A stretch of 5,620 nt of DNA, taken from NCBI GenBank assembly GCA_937995745.1, contig CALKIU010000171.1, positions 1-5,620 of the forward strand. Reading direction: 5' to 3'. This stretch comes from an uncultured Bacillaceae bacterium. Lineage in GTDB: Bacteria; Bacillota; Bacilli; Bacillales; Cytobacillaceae. How positions within the stretch are numbered: position 1 is the first letter of the stretch; every line of letters begins with the position of its first letter. Below, piece after piece: positions 5,114 through 5,620 of this stretch. Below the pieces are notes generated by a model. The model did no database searches, was not told the DNA's origin, and saw only the letters and a list, made by a program, of their open reading frames with translations. The position numbers were made by a program, and so were the translations under genes.

Positions 5114-5533
5114 TTAAAGTTGTTGTTCCACTGTTTGCGGAGCCTTGCGGACGAGCGCCAAAATCCCCGCGATGACGTAAAAGAGGCCGGGAATCAGAGT
5201 CGATCCGGCGGTCACAACCGTCGTCAACACCGCAGTAGCAAACAAAATGATCCCTGCCGCTACCGGCTTTTTATTGCCTTTCAACAAGAATATGGCAACG
5301 ATACCCAAAACCGCTCCGACCAAAAATGTGCCGATGACAAACCCGCCGCTCTCATTCATCGATTCGACAAGCAAATCAAGAGCCGCCAACTCCTCTCCCG
5401 TCAGCTCCTTTTTCACTTGATTCATAACCTCGGCATTGTTCAGCATCGCTTTCAAAGCTCCGATGGCACCGGCAAACAATAAATAAATGGCAACTCCAAT
5501 CACCGATAAAACAATTTCCGCCGTTCTTTTCAA
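5114..5533 (-). CDS. DUF4064-type small membrane protein
   Basis: This 139-residue hydrophobic protein resembles the DUF4064 family of Firmicute membrane proteins, whose members start MKRTAEIVLG-like and end near FYVIAGILALVRK. Four membrane segments are predicted by eye: about residues 7-27, 64-84, 89-109 and 111-128. A polar, charged stretch (about 28-62, including KKELTGEELAALDLLVESMNES) lies between the first two. The function is unknown. No catalytic motif is visible and no signal peptide other than the first membrane segment. I chose the TTG at 5531-5533 because it gives the family-like start M-KRTAEIVLS and has GGGGAG 8 nt upstream. The in-frame GTG at 5540-5542 would overlap that ribosome binding site. 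The gene has its own terminator and so is probably transcribed separately from darA. In B. subtilis, tmk lies in this position. Confidence 0.85.
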   Translation of the reverse strand: MKRTAEIVLSVIGVAIYLLFAGAIGALKAMLNNAEVMNQVKKELTGEELAALDLLVESMNESGGFVIGTFLVGAVLGIVAIFLLKGNKKPVAAGIILFATAVLTTVVTAGSTLIPGLFYVIAGILALVRKAPQTVEQQL

Positions 5534-5541
5534 TCTGTCCA

Positions 5542-5547
5542 CTCCCC
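5542..5547 (-). promoter_or_regulatory. Shine-Dalgarno deciding the DUF4064 gene start
   Basis: GGGGAG on the minus strand is 8 nt before the TTG at 5531-5533. It directly abuts and partly overlaps the alternative GTG at 5540-5542, which therefore lacks a usable site. Confidence 0.6.
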
Positions 5548-5581
5548 GTCTCTTCCATCTATCATTACCTTCTAATAATAG

Positions 5582-5609
5582 TTAATATTGCGAAAAAAAT
5601 CCATGTAAA
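5582..5609 (-). promoter_or_regulatory. Candidate sigma-A promoter for the DUF4064 gene
   Basis: TTTACA (5609-5604, 5 of 6 matches to the -35) is followed after 16 bp by TATTAA (5587-5582, 4 of 6 matches to the -10). The leader would be about 40 nt. An alternative -10, TATTAT, lies slightly downstream but without a -35. The region is AT-rich, so chance matches are likely. Confidence 0.35.
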
Positions 5610-5620
5610 TTTGAAGAAAG

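Noticed and set aside
1..5620. tRNA, rRNA, CRISPR array, insertion sequence or phage genes
   Set aside because: No cloverleaf, spaced direct repeats, transposase or integrase signature was found; apart from the edge repeat the window is core chromosome.

Overview
The window looks like chromosome of a Bacillaceae-type Firmicute. Every gene is on the minus strand, and from high to low coordinates the genes follow the B. subtilis order darA (yaaQ) - holB - ricT (yaaT) - yabA - yabB (trmN6-like) - yazA - rsmI (yabC). The proteins match the B. subtilis ones closely in length and signature motifs. By eye the base composition is near 50% GC, richer than B. subtilis. Strong Shine-Dalgarno sites combined with several TTG and GTG starts also fit this group. 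A GC-richer, perhaps thermophilic, Bacillaceae lineage is plausible, but the window alone cannot name the species.

Three transcription units can be argued from the sequence. (1) At the right end (5114-5533) a small DUF4064-type membrane protein has a weak candidate promoter and a strong intrinsic terminator. (2) darA (4634-4963), the PII-like cyclic-di-AMP receptor, has its own extended -10 promoter and is followed by an intrinsic terminator. (3) holB, ricT, yabA, yabB, yazA and rsmI (96-4358) start from an extended -10 promoter upstream of holB. holB/ricT are only a few bases apart, and yabB/yazA and yazA/rsmI overlap. A moderate terminator-like hairpin lies between yabA and yabB.

The third unit joins replication (HolB, the clamp-loader delta-prime subunit; YabA, the DnaA/DnaN-binding initiation regulator), a developmental RNA-processing factor (RicT) and RNA modification (a YabB-type tRNA adenine methyltransferase; RsmI, the 16S rRNA C1402 2'-O-methyltransferase), plus the GIY-YIG protein YazA.

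I do not see a new defence, mobile or biosynthetic system. The noteworthy points are local. tmk and yaaR, which flank darA in B. subtilis, are absent. The 275-bp darA-holB gap holds a terminator, a promoter, a 7-bp dyad over the promoter's -35 zone, and a leader with interleaved (mutually exclusive) inverted repeats. A GTCCC-rich, REP-like palindrome cluster follows rsmI at the left edge. Several start codons, including those of holB, ricT and the DUF4064 gene, are best read as TTG.
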